Assembly (NCBI GenBank): GCA_937941765.1 | Contig: CALDGQ010000122.1 | Coordinates: forward strand, 1-64,000 | Length of the DNA: 64,000 bases | Reading direction: 5' to 3' | Origin: an uncultured Saprospiraceae bacterium | Lineage (GTDB): Bacteria; Bacteroidota; Bacteroidia; Chitinophagales; Saprospiraceae | Shown: piece after piece, positions 10,114 to 18,688 of the stretch | How positions within the stretch are numbered: position 1 is the first letter of the stretch | How the letters are laid out: the number at the start of each line of letters is the position of its first letter | Position numbers and translations under genes: made by a program | The notes under the pieces: model-generated | What the model saw: the letters and a program-made list of their open reading frames with translations, nothing else | Database searches by the model: none | What the model was told of the DNA's origin: nothing

Positions 10114-12596
10114 GTTATACCATCCAAGAAATAGCAAATGCTGTAAATGGTGAATTAAAATTCGGTTTTTTCCAAGGAGAAAAAATTGACAATATCCTTA
10201 TAGATAGTCGTCAAATAAATGCACCTCATAAGTCCATTTTTGTTGCGCTAATTTCAGATAAAAATGATGGTCATCAATACCTTCAAAATGCTTATGAAAA
10301 AGGTGTTAGAAATTTTCTGATAAGTGACAATAAATTTTCGAAACAGCTAACAAATGCTAATTTCATAATCGTCCCTAACACCTTAATTTCACTCCAACAA
10401 CTAGCTACTACGCATCGCAATAAATTTAACTTAAAAACAATCGGAATAACTGGCAGCAATGGAAAAACCATCATTAAAGAATGGTTATTTGAGTTGTTGA
10501 ATGAAAGCTATTTTACGGTCAAAAGTCCGAAAAGTTATAACTCGCAGATAGGCGTTCCATTATCGATTTGGCAAATCCATAAAGATCATCAATTAGGCAT
10601 ATTTGAGGCAGGTATTTCTACGACAAATGAGATGGAAAAAATTGCTCCAATCATTCATTGTGACGTAGGCATATTTACCAATATTGGGGCTGCTCACAGT
10701 CAAGGTTTTGATTCAATTGAACAGAAAGTTGCTGAAAAAATGAAGTTGTTTCAGTTTGCGAAGACAATCATTTATTGCAAAGATCATCCTGAAATTCAAA
10801 ATACAATTCAATCAATCGATAGCAATAAATTATTCAGTTGGTCATTTGAAAAATCCGCAAATTTAGAGATTACAAAAAAGGAAACTACTGAGTACAACAA
10901 CACTTTATTGACGGCACTTTATCAAGGAGCAAACATTCAAATCAACATACCTTACACGGACGAAGCATATGTAGAAAATGCGATTCATTGTTGGGCTTGT
11001 TGTCTTCATTTAGGAATTGAAAATAATGTCATTCAACAACGGATAAGTCAATTGCAACCTTTGGCGATGCGATTGGAAATGAAAAATGGAATTAACAATA
11101 GTTACCTTATCAATGACAGTTACAATTCGGATTTAGATTCATTGAAAATCGCACTTGATTTTTTGTCCCAACAAGCGGGTAATAATTCTAAAACGATCAT
11201 CATTTCTGACATTCCTCAAAGTGGGATTTCCTCCACTCAATTGTATCAAAAAATTGCAGATTTAATGATCGAAAAAAACGTTTCAAAAGTTATTGGTATA
11301 GGAAATCAAATAACAAATATTGTAGATTATTTACCCGCAAATATTGAACAACAGTTTTTCTATTCAACTGACCAATTTATACAAAAACTAATCGATCCAA
11401 ATTATACAAAAGAATTTGCCAATCAATACATTTTAATCAAAGGTGCACGTGTTTTTCAACTCGAAAAAGTATCCGCTTTTCTTGCCAACAAAATTCATGA
11501 AACCGTATTTGAAATCAACTTAAATGCCATTGCACATAACTTGAAATTTTTCAAATCCAGATTGAATGCTGACACCAAAATGATGGTGATGATCAAAGCA
11601 TCTGCTTATGGAAGTGGTAGCACAGAAGTCGCTAGATTATTGGATTATAATGGGGTAGATTATTTCGCAACGGCTTATCCAGATGAAGGAATTCAGTTGA
11701 GAAAAGAAGGGATCAAAACACCAATTATGGTCTTGAATGCAGCTGTTCATTCTTTTGATGCAATGTTGCGATATGATTTAGAACCTGAGATTTATAGTCA
11801 TCGTCAATTGGATCAATTAATTGAATTCACCAACTCAAAATCCAATGCAAATTTCAATATCCATTTGAAGATAGATACAGGCATGCATCGACTAGGATTT
11901 GAAGAAAAAAATATCCCTTCATTAGTCAAAAAATTAAAAAATAATTCTGCCATAAAAGTGAATTCTATCTTCAGTCATCTGGCAGCGAGTGAAGATAAAA
12001 ATGAGGATAAATTCACCAACCAACAAATCCAAATATTCGAAAAAATTTACACCCAAATTACAACTGAAATTGGGTATAAACCGATGCGTCATTTATTAAA
12101 TTCTCCAGGTATTATTCGTTTTCCACAATACCAAATGGATATGGTGCGTTTGGGCATTGGACTGTATGGGTTGGATATGAGTCAAACGATTGAAGATCAA
12201 TTAGAAATCGTGCACACATTGAAAGCCACTATCTCCCAAATTAGAGAAGTAAACAAAGGCGAAACGATTGGATACAATCGAAAAGAATTGGCCACCTCCA
12301 AGTTAAAAATTGCCACGATTAGTATTGGGTATGCAGATGGATTGCCTCGACTGGCTGGACATCGAAAATACTTTGTTTTCATACACAATCAACTTAAACC
12401 AATCGTTGGTAGTGTGTGCATGGATATGTGTATGGTCGATATTACAGGCGAAGACCAAATTAAGGAAGGTGATGACGTGATTATTTTTGGTAAAAATCCT
12501 AGTGTTAAAAAATTAGCCGAAATTGCACAGACGATTCCATATGAAATCTTTACAAATATCTCAGAACGTGTAAAAAGAGTTTATTTTCAAGATTAG
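10110..12596 (+). CDS. murF-alr: Bifunctional MurF / alanine racemase fusion
   Basis: This 828-aa fusion combines UDP-N-acetylmuramoyl-tripeptide:D-alanyl-D-alanine ligase with alanine racemase, so one polypeptide supplies D-alanine and attaches D-Ala-D-Ala to the peptidoglycan precursor. The MurF half (about residues 1-460) has the P-loop GITGSNGKT (112-120), the FEAGIS motif and NDSYNSD. The Alr half begins near residue 463 and shows the PLP-lysine region KASAYGSG (Lys about 496), KIDTGMHRLGF and SVCMDMCMVDIT. Such fusions are known in Bacteroidota. The coding region starts inside the purD stop. A weak 6 bp hairpin after the stop (12597-12615) lacks a T run, so I do not call a terminator. 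Confidence 0.95.
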   Translation: MSYTIQEIANAVNGELKFGFFQGEKIDNILIDSRQINAPHKSIFVALISDKNDGHQYLQNAYEKGVRNFLISDNKFSKQLTNANFIIVPNTLISLQQLATTHRNKFNLKTIGITGSNGKTIIKEWLFELLNESYFTVKSPKSYNSQIGVPLSIWQIHKDHQLGIFEAGISTTNEMEKIAPIIHCDVGIFTNIGAAHSQGFDSIEQKVAEKMKLFQFAKTIIYCKDHPEIQNTIQSIDSNKLFSWSFEKSANLEITKKETTEYNNTLLTALYQGANIQINIPYTDEAYVENAIHCWACCLHLGIENNVIQQRISQLQPLAMRLEMKNGINNSYLINDSYNSDLDSLKIALDFLSQQAGNNSKTIIISDIPQSGISSTQLYQKIADLMIEKNVSKVIGIGNQITNIVDYLPANIEQQFFYSTDQFIQKLIDPNYTKEFANQYILIKGARVFQLEKVSAFLANKIHETVFEINLNAIAHNLKFFKSRLNADTKMMVMIKASAYGSGSTEVARLLDYNGVDYFATAYPDEGIQLRKEGIKTPIMVLNAAVHSFDAMLRYDLEPEIYSHRQLDQLIEFTNSKSNANFNIHLKIDTGMHRLGFEEKNIPSLVKKLKNNSAIKVNSIFSHLAASEDKNEDKFTNQQIQIFEKIYTQITTEIGYKPMRHLLNSPGIIRFPQYQMDMVRLGIGLYGLDMSQTIEDQLEIVHTLKATISQIREVNKGETIGYNRKELATSKLKIATISIGYADGLPRLAGHRKYFVFIHNQLKPIVGSVCMDMCMVDITGEDQIKEGDDVIIFGKNPSVKKLAEIAQTIPYEIFTNISERVKRVYFQD

Positions 12597-12647
12597 ATGG
12601 TTCCCGTCAAACCATAAAAAGTTTAATTAATTCCCCTTTAAAATTCG

Positions 12648-12655
12648 TATTTTTG
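12648..12655 (+). promoter_or_regulatory. Candidate -7 promoter box of the foldase operon
   Basis: TATTTTTG matches the Bacteroidota -7 consensus TAnnTTTG exactly and lies about 78 nt upstream of the ATG at 12734. No good TTG at the -33 spacing is seen, so this is a partial match only. Confidence 0.4.
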
Positions 12656-12733
12656 CCCAGCTTTTTAAGGCACAATTCAATACCTAAAAACAAACCCTTG
12701 AAACAACATTTTTTTTGTAAAAATTATTTTAAA

Positions 12734-14701
12734 ATGAACTCTAGACTTATTCTCACTTGTGTTGCTTTATTTTTCTTTCTTAGCAATACCATCGCACAGA
12801 AAGACGATCCTGTTTTGTTCACAGTTGAGAACGATCCCGTGCATGTTTCTGAATTCAAATATATCTACGCAAAGACGAACGGAGACAAAGCCACTTTTTC
12901 AAAAAAATCATTGGACGAATATCTTGATCTGTATATCAAATTCAAATTGAAAGTACAGAAAGCTAAAGAGATGAAACTAGATACGATTCCTGCATTGCAA
13001 AAAGAATTGGCTGGGTATCGAAGACAATTGGCAAACTCTTATCTGATCGATAAGCAAGTGACTGAAAAATTAGTTCGTCAAGCTTTTGATAGAACTCAAC
13101 AAGATGTAAACATCAGCCATATTATGATTAATATGAAGCCAGGTGCTTTACCAAAAGACACCTTGGAAGCTTATCGTAAATTGGCGGATATTAAAAAACG
13201 AATTGCTAGTGGTGAAAAATTTGGTGCATTAGCTAAGCAATTTTCTGAAGACAAATCTGTAAAAGAAAATAGTGGAAACATTGGTTTTCTAACAGCGCTT
13301 TTCCCAAAAGGATTTTATGATTTAGAAACAGTAGCCTACAACTTACCAATTGGCCAAGTCAGTGATCCTGTAAGAAGTAGTGTTGGCTATCATTTAATAA
13401 TGGTCAACGAAAGAAGACTAGCAAGAGGAGAAATGGAAGCGGCGCATATTTTGATTCGGAAGAAAAAAGATCGTACAGATGCAAAAAGTAAAGCTTTGGT
13501 TGACAGTTTGTACAAAGCAGTAACCAGTGGTTCTACTTTTGAAGAATTGGCAAAAACTTTTTCTGAAGATAAATTATCTGCCAAGAAAGGTGGTTACATC
13601 GGTAAATTTGGAATTAGCAAATATGAATTAGATTTTGAAGATGCGTGTTTTGCAATTAAGAATGACGGAGACATCACCAAGCCTTTTGAAACTTCTGTTG
13701 GATGGCACATTGCAAAAAGAGTTGCTAAAAAAGACAACACGGATTATGAAAAAGCGAAACGTGGTTTGCAAACAAAGATTCAAAAAGATGCTAGATATGA
13801 AATGGCAAAAATTGCAATGATTGACCGTATTAAGCGTGAAAATAAATTCAACGAAAATGGTGGAAAGCTAATCAGTTTTGCGAGTTCATTGACTCCAGAA
13901 TTTATGACTCACAAATGGAGAGCAGCAGATGTTACTTCTAAAGATGAACTTTTCAAATTAGGAAATAAGAAATACACTACGAAAGACTTTGCAGAGTACG
14001 CTCAAAAAGCATCTCGTGAAAGAATGAGAGCAGGAAAAAATGCGAAGGTAAAAGATGTAGTTCAGAAACTATACAATGGTTATGTTGCGGAAACTTGCAT
14101 GAAATTCGAAGAAGAACAATTGGAGAAAAAATATCCAGAGTTCAAATCATTGATGCGTGAATATGAGGAAGGTATTTTGTTATTTGAGGCAACTAAGATG
14201 GAAGTTTGGGATAAAGCATCACAAGATACAACCGGACTAGCTAAATTTCATAAAACCAGAAGTGCGAAATATCGTTGGGGTGAAAGAGCTGTCGTGAATC
14301 AATATAGTTTAAAGGCAACTGCCGCTGATAAACTTCCAAAATTAAAAAAGTTTGTCACCAAAAATGGTGCTAAAGAAACACTATCGAAATTCAATGGTGC
14401 TGATGGGAAGGTTGTTTCTGTTCAAGAAAAAACTTTTGAAAAAGGAAAGAACGAAGTCTTGGACAAAATGAAATGGAAAGTTGGTGAGTTGTCTCCTGTT
14501 GAAATCGACAAGAGAAATAAATCAAGTAACTTTTTCAAGATAGAATCATTGCTACCAGCAAAAGAAAAAACATTGAAGCAAGCAAGAGGTTATGTGGTTG
14601 CTGATTATCAAGACTTCTTAGAGAGACAATGGATTGAACAATTGCGTGCAAAGTACAAGTTAGATATCAACGAGAAGGTTTTAAAATCACTTGTTAAATA
14701 A
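12734..14701 (+). CDS. Exported peptidylprolyl isomerase with two parvulin domains
   Basis: This is a periplasmic foldase of the SurA/PpiD type, likely assisting outer-membrane or secreted proteins. The 655-aa product has a cleavable signal peptide (core LILTCVALFFFLSNTIA), an N-terminal helical chaperone region, and two rotamase domains: about residues 125-230 (starts ISHIMI) and 235-340 (starts AAHILIRKKK). The remaining ~310 residues are Lys-rich and not recognised. A TTG in frame at 12653 would give a longer protein, but it overlaps the -7 box and puts non-signal residues ahead of the signal peptide, so I use the ATG. It is first of a three-gene operon whose members overlap by 11 and 4 nt. 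Confidence 0.88.
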   Translation: MNSRLILTCVALFFFLSNTIAQKDDPVLFTVENDPVHVSEFKYIYAKTNGDKATFSKKSLDEYLDLYIKFKLKVQKAKEMKLDTIPALQKELAGYRRQLANSYLIDKQVTEKLVRQAFDRTQQDVNISHIMINMKPGALPKDTLEAYRKLADIKKRIASGEKFGALAKQFSEDKSVKENSGNIGFLTALFPKGFYDLETVAYNLPIGQVSDPVRSSVGYHLIMVNERRLARGEMEAAHILIRKKKDRTDAKSKALVDSLYKAVTSGSTFEELAKTFSEDKLSAKKGGYIGKFGISKYELDFEDACFAIKNDGDITKPFETSVGWHIAKRVAKKDNTDYEKAKRGLQTKIQKDARYEMAKIAMIDRIKRENKFNENGGKLISFASSLTPEFMTHKWRAADVTSKDELFKLGNKKYTTKDFAEYAQKASRERMRAGKNAKVKDVVQKLYNGYVAETCMKFEEEQLEKKYPEFKSLMREYEEGILLFEATKMEVWDKASQDTTGLAKFHKTRSAKYRWGERAVVNQYSLKATAADKLPKLKKFVTKNGAKETLSKFNGADGKVVSVQEKTFEKGKNEVLDKMKWKVGELSPVEIDKRNKSSNFFKIESLLPAKEKTLKQARGYVVADYQDFLERQWIEQLRAKYKLDINEKVLKSLVK

Positions 14702-15581
14702 TTCGTCATTCACATTGAAGAACCAACTTTCCATATTGCTAATTTCAATTGTTTGCATGAGTTTATTTTCATGTAGACCTGATATGGAAGAGCAACCTTT
14801 GGTCATCAAGGACACCATTTTAGCAAATGTATTTGACAAAAATCTCCGGTTGTCGGAACTGGAAGGTATGGTTCCTAACAACACTTCTTCATCTGATAGC
14901 ATTCAAATTATCAATGCTTATATAGATCGTTGGGTCAAGGAAGCAACTTTGATGTCTGAGGCTGAAAAGCATATTCCGAATGATTTGAATATTGAAAAAT
15001 TGGTTAAAGATTATCGTGCATCATTGGTTAAGCATAATTTCGAAAAATTATTGGTAGAAACTAACTTGGATTCTACTGTAACTAAAGCGGAGCTCGATAC
15101 TTATTACACAAAAAATAAAGAACAATACCAACTAGAGACTACCATCCTCCGTTGTTATTATATAAAGATAGAGGAAGAGAATGAGCAGATTGATGAGTTG
15201 AAAAAATTGTGGCAAGACTTAAAACCTGAGTCCTATAAAGATCTCCTTACTTTTTGTACTGAAAATGCGGAGACTTATATGTTAGATGATAGCACTTGGA
15301 TCCAGATTGAAGACTTAGCACTGCAACTACCTCAAGGAATTATCAACTCTTCCAATATCAATGAGCGAACAGAAATTTCAAGAAAAGATGGCAACTATCA
15401 TTATTTCTTAAAAGTTTTTGAGACGGTTTCTAAAAAAGAAATTGCGCCATTATCATTTATAGAAGATCAAGCAAGAAAAGTAATTTTACATAAAAGAAAA
15501 ATCAAGTTACTCAGCGAGAAAAAAGAAGAAATTTATGATCGCGAGTTTCAAAGAAAAAATATAAAAATTTATACCCAATGA
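14691..15581 (+). CDS. Lipoprotein, SurA-like chaperone without an evident rotamase domain
   Basis: This 296-aa lipoprotein is sandwiched between two parvulin-type isomerases and overlaps both genes (11 nt upstream, 4 nt downstream). The signal sequence ends in the lipobox LFSC, so Cys-28 would be lipidated. The sequence has the helical pattern of a SurA/PpiC N-terminal region (IIQ-type helices, then KAELDTYYTKNKEQYQ, which resembles the segment just before a parvulin domain). However, I do not find the conserved HIL and phenylalanine/GG motifs of an active isomerase in residues 120-230. It may be a chaperone-only member working with its neighbours. The foldase link rests on context plus weak resemblance. 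Confidence 0.7.
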   Translation: MLNNSSFTLKNQLSILLISIVCMSLFSCRPDMEEQPLVIKDTILANVFDKNLRLSELEGMVPNNTSSSDSIQIINAYIDRWVKEATLMSEAEKHIPNDLNIEKLVKDYRASLVKHNFEKLLVETNLDSTVTKAELDTYYTKNKEQYQLETTILRCYYIKIEEENEQIDELKKLWQDLKPESYKDLLTFCTENAETYMLDDSTWIQIEDLALQLPQGIINSSNINERTEISRKDGNYHYFLKVFETVSKKEIAPLSFIEDQARKVILHKRKIKLLSEKKEEIYDREFQRKNIKIYTQ

Positions 15582-16924
15582 GATACCTCTTATTCTCTTT
15601 CATTTGTTTTTTATCAATTACTCAATCATCTTTCGCTCAAGGTCAAATTGTCGATAAGATTATAGGAGTAGTAGGTGCTGAAGTGATTTTGTTGTCAGAC
15701 GTTGAAGAACAATTTGCTTTGATGGCTGCACAGAGTGGCCCACAAGAACCTGAAGTTCGTTGCATGGTACTTGATAATTTGTTAGCTCAAAAGTTATTAT
15801 TGAATCAAGCGAAACTTGATAGTCTTGTCATCACAGATGATGAAGTGGAAACCCAATTGGCAACTCGTATTGATCGTATTTTGGCTTACATGAACGGAGA
15901 CATCGATCAGTTTGAGCAATATTATGGACAATCTATCAATGAAGTAAAAGCGCAATTTAGAGAAGATTTGCGTGGACAAATTTTGGTAGAAAGAATGCAA
16001 GGTCAAATCAATTCTAGTGTCACAGTGACACCGATGGAAGTGAAGCAATTTTTTGCTGAGATTCCAAAAGATAGTTTACCATATTTTAGTTCTGAGGTTG
16101 AAATTGGCGAGATAGTAATCAAGCCTGAAGTAAATTCTGATGAACGCAACAAGGCATTAACAAAACTACAAGGGCTCAGAAATCAAATTGTTATGGAAGG
16201 TGCTGATTTTGCAGAATTAGCTAAAAAGAATTCAGATGATCCAGGATCAGGAAGAGCAGGTGGAGATTTGGGTTGGCAGAAAAGAGGAACTTTTGTTCCA
16301 GAATTTGAAGCGGCAGCATTTAATTTAAAACCAAATGAAATTTCAGAAGTAATTGAATCAGAATATGGATTTCACTTAATCCAACAATTAGAAAGACGTG
16401 GAAACTCAGTTCATGCAAGGCACATTTTAATTAAATCAAAAATTACAGAAGCTGATAATCAAAAAGCAGTTGCTAAATTGGATTCTGTTAGACAATTGAT
16501 TTTGGTCGACTCGATGTCTTTCTCTGTTGCAGTAAAAAGATTCTCTTCAGAAAAATCACAGAGTTATAATAATGATGGAAGAATTGTAAACCCTAACACG
16601 GGTAACACTTATTTTGAAACCAGTCAATTGGAACCAGATATTTATTTCACGATAGACACCATGGATGTTGGTTCTGTTTCTGCACCGTTTTTAACTGCAA
16701 TGCCAGGTGCCGATGCAGCCTACTCTATTATCCAATTGCAATCTCGTACAAGTCCGCACGTTGCAAGTTTAAAACAAGATTACAATAAAATTCAGACAGC
16801 AGCATTGGAACAGAAAAGAGGTCTCTATCTAAGTGGATGGGTAGAAGACAAAGTGGATGCAACTTTTATTCAAGTAGATGATCGATATAATACTTGCCCG
16901 ACTATTGAGAAGTGGCGAAAATAA
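15578..16924 (+). CDS. SurA-family periplasmic peptidylprolyl isomerase
   Basis: SurA-type proteins chaperone outer-membrane barrels through the periplasm and isomerise prolyl bonds. The 448-aa product carries a signal peptide (LLFSFICFLSITQSSFA), a SurA N-terminal domain (about residues 22-150, including VGAEVILLSDVEEQF), a clear first rotamase domain (about 170-275, with GGDLGWQKRGTFVPEFEAAAF and GFHLIQQLERR) and a second, more divergent one beginning ARHILIKS. It overlaps the preceding lipoprotein gene by 4 nt (ATGA). A strong terminator follows at 16968-17016, which closes the operon. The architecture equals that of SurA, so it could be named surA. Confidence 0.9.
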   Translation: MRYLLFSFICFLSITQSSFAQGQIVDKIIGVVGAEVILLSDVEEQFALMAAQSGPQEPEVRCMVLDNLLAQKLLLNQAKLDSLVITDDEVETQLATRIDRILAYMNGDIDQFEQYYGQSINEVKAQFREDLRGQILVERMQGQINSSVTVTPMEVKQFFAEIPKDSLPYFSSEVEIGEIVIKPEVNSDERNKALTKLQGLRNQIVMEGADFAELAKKNSDDPGSGRAGGDLGWQKRGTFVPEFEAAAFNLKPNEISEVIESEYGFHLIQQLERRGNSVHARHILIKSKITEADNQKAVAKLDSVRQLILVDSMSFSVAVKRFSSEKSQSYNNDGRIVNPNTGNTYFETSQLEPDIYFTIDTMDVGSVSAPFLTAMPGADAAYSIIQLQSRTSPHVASLKQDYNKIQTAALEQKRGLYLSGWVEDKVDATFIQVDDRYNTCPTIEKWRK

Positions 16925-16967
16925 CGCGAAGCGTTTATTTTGTAGTACAAAGTAACAAGTATTAAAT

Positions 16968-17016
16968 AAAAATTAGAGGACGTGACCACAATGTTGGATC
17001 ACGTCCTCTAATTTTT
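16968..17016. terminator. Bidirectional intrinsic terminator between convergent genes
   Basis: An 18 bp perfect stem (16968-16985 with 16999-17016) with A and T runs at its ends lies between the SurA-like gene (plus, ending 16924) and the thioredoxin-domain gene (minus, ending 17031). It can serve both. Confidence 0.9.
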
Positions 17017-17030
17017 ACTTCGTACTACCC

Positions 17031-18545
17031 CTAATAAGTTTCTCCCAATCCAACCTGTATCGCAGTTTCTAATTGCTGCATCACACCAGGCGCATTTCCA
17101 TTTAATAAAGTAATAATTCCACCATCTTTATCTACAACTGCATGACCTGGATAAATGAACATATAATAATCATGAGCGATCTTACGTGCATTAGGAATTT
17201 GCTTCCATTCGAATGGATGTTTTTGTAAGAACTTTTCGATTTTCGGTTTATCATTTAGACAGATTCCGACAAACTCAATATCTTGACCTTGGTATCTATT
17301 TTTTAAATCATTAAGGTGAGGGACTTCTCGGATACACTCAACACAAGTCGTAAACCAAAAATTTAGCACGACTACTTTCCCTCTCATCTGGTCCATATTG
17401 ACCATTTCGTTGTCAATCGTTGCCATCGCAAAATGATCTGCTTTGATCGTACGATTTTCACCAATAGTTTTAGACGGTGTTGAAGTTGAACTTACAGAAA
17501 CAGGTTTAATTTCAGTGATGACCGATTCACCATCAATCATTTGAGAAGTCACTTCGAGTGGTTGAGAAGTCACTGGTATGTGAACATTCGATTCCGTTGT
17601 AGTCGCATGTTTTTGATTATCTGCATGCATCATTTTTTCAAGAACTGCTAATTCTCGATTCACCACATCTGATTCATATTTAGGTTGAATGGCCGCAGCA
17701 TCCCTATTATTTTCAGGATGGTTTACATTTTCCTTATGCAAGTTGGAAGGAATCTTTGTTGCTACTAATTTTTTCTTAGCAACCACTTTGGGTGTCTCAA
17801 CAACAGTACGGGAAGCCAGAGAAGTGGAGACGGTAGATATTTTATCATTGATATTATCGTTCGGATTATATTTTGACTTCTTTCCTTTTGCACGACGAAC
17901 GATTGCTTTCAATTCTTTTTTGTTTATAATTTCTCCTCGACTGGTTACAGCAGAAGTCTTAGAATTACTGGCAACAACTTCTTTTTCATATTGATCGACT
18001 ATTGTTTCTTTGACAACACTTTCCTTTACAGCCAAAGCTTCTTGTTTTTTAAACTTTGCATAATGTGCTTCTACTTTTTCAGTCAAATAAACCGTCCTAT
18101 TTACTTGTTGAATTCCAAATGGCAATTCATCATCAATAAATCCTTGTGTTTCAGTTGACTTAACCCAACCTATTTGTTGATTCTTTTTTAATAAATTGAA
18201 TGGTTGTAGTTTCTTTTTAGGAATTGATTTAGATGTGTCTACCTTGTTAGAAAAGGCATCTACAATATTACCTGCCTCGTTCTTTTCTACTTCTAGTCGA
18301 TCCACCCAGTAAACTGTTTTTGGAACTTCTCGAATTGAAATTGGAAATTCAAAAGCATTATTAAAACGAATTTCCTTTAATGCATTTGGTAAATAATCTA
18401 TACTAGTGGATAGTAAAACAGGCTCGCTTATAATTTGACCAGGTTCAAAATGCACAGCAGCTTCAAGCTCCGCGATAGATGGAGCTTGGCTATATGTCAT
18501 CGTAGCCAAAAGCAGGGAAACTGCAATTAATATTAGTTCTTTCAT
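17031..18545 (-). CDS. Exported protein with C-terminal TlpA/redoxin-type thioredoxin domain
   Basis: The 504-aa product starts with a signal peptide (ELILIAVSLLLATMTYSQA). About 340 residues of unrecognised, partly low-complexity Lys/Ser/Thr/Val-rich sequence follow. The C-terminal ~130 residues form a thioredoxin fold with the redox motif WFTTCVECIREVP (CVEC near residue 400) and a YPGHAVVDKDG segment. It is probably a periplasmic or surface-anchored disulfide reductase. The ATG at 18545 is preferred over a TTG three codons upstream. An intrinsic terminator hairpin ends only about 8 nt upstream of the TTG-ATG region, so this gene's transcript either starts within the hairpin region or reads through it. 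The substrate is unknown. Confidence 0.8.
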   Translation of the reverse strand: MKELILIAVSLLLATMTYSQAPSIAELEAAVHFEPGQIISEPVLLSTSIDYLPNALKEIRFNNAFEFPISIREVPKTVYWVDRLEVEKNEAGNIVDAFSNKVDTSKSIPKKKLQPFNLLKKNQQIGWVKSTETQGFIDDELPFGIQQVNRTVYLTEKVEAHYAKFKKQEALAVKESVVKETIVDQYEKEVVASNSKTSAVTSRGEIINKKELKAIVRRAKGKKSKYNPNDNINDKISTVSTSLASRTVVETPKVVAKKKLVATKIPSNLHKENVNHPENNRDAAAIQPKYESDVVNRELAVLEKMMHADNQKHATTTESNVHIPVTSQPLEVTSQMIDGESVITEIKPVSVSSTSTPSKTIGENRTIKADHFAMATIDNEMVNMDQMRGKVVVLNFWFTTCVECIREVPHLNDLKNRYQGQDIEFVGICLNDKPKIEKFLQKHPFEWKQIPNARKIAHDYYMFIYPGHAVVDKDGGIITLLNGNAPGVMQQLETAIQVGLGETY

Positions 18546-18556
18546 AGTAGACAAAA

Positions 18557-18594
18557 AAGTGGTCCATTAATTATATACAATTAATGGACCACTT
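18557..18594 (-). terminator. Intrinsic terminator (or leader attenuator) between POT transporter and thioredoxin gene
   Basis: A perfect 16 bp stem (18557-18572 with 18579-18594) is followed on the minus strand by six T residues. It ends within a dozen bases of the next gene's start codon. Confidence 0.85.
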
Positions 18595-18688
18595 GACTGC
18601 CTATGAAAAAGGCTTTATTGGATAACTACTTGATAATGTGGATTCAATGTTAATTTATGAAGCCTTATAAAGTAGAAATTAGTTGATT

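Noticed and set aside
12597-12615. Short hairpin after murF-alr as a terminator
   Set aside because: Only a 6 bp stem and no T run on the plus strand.
12653-12733. N-terminal extension of the first foldase gene from a TTG start
   Set aside because: The TTG lies within the -7 box and would place 27 residues ahead of a standard signal peptide; the ATG at 12734 fits better.
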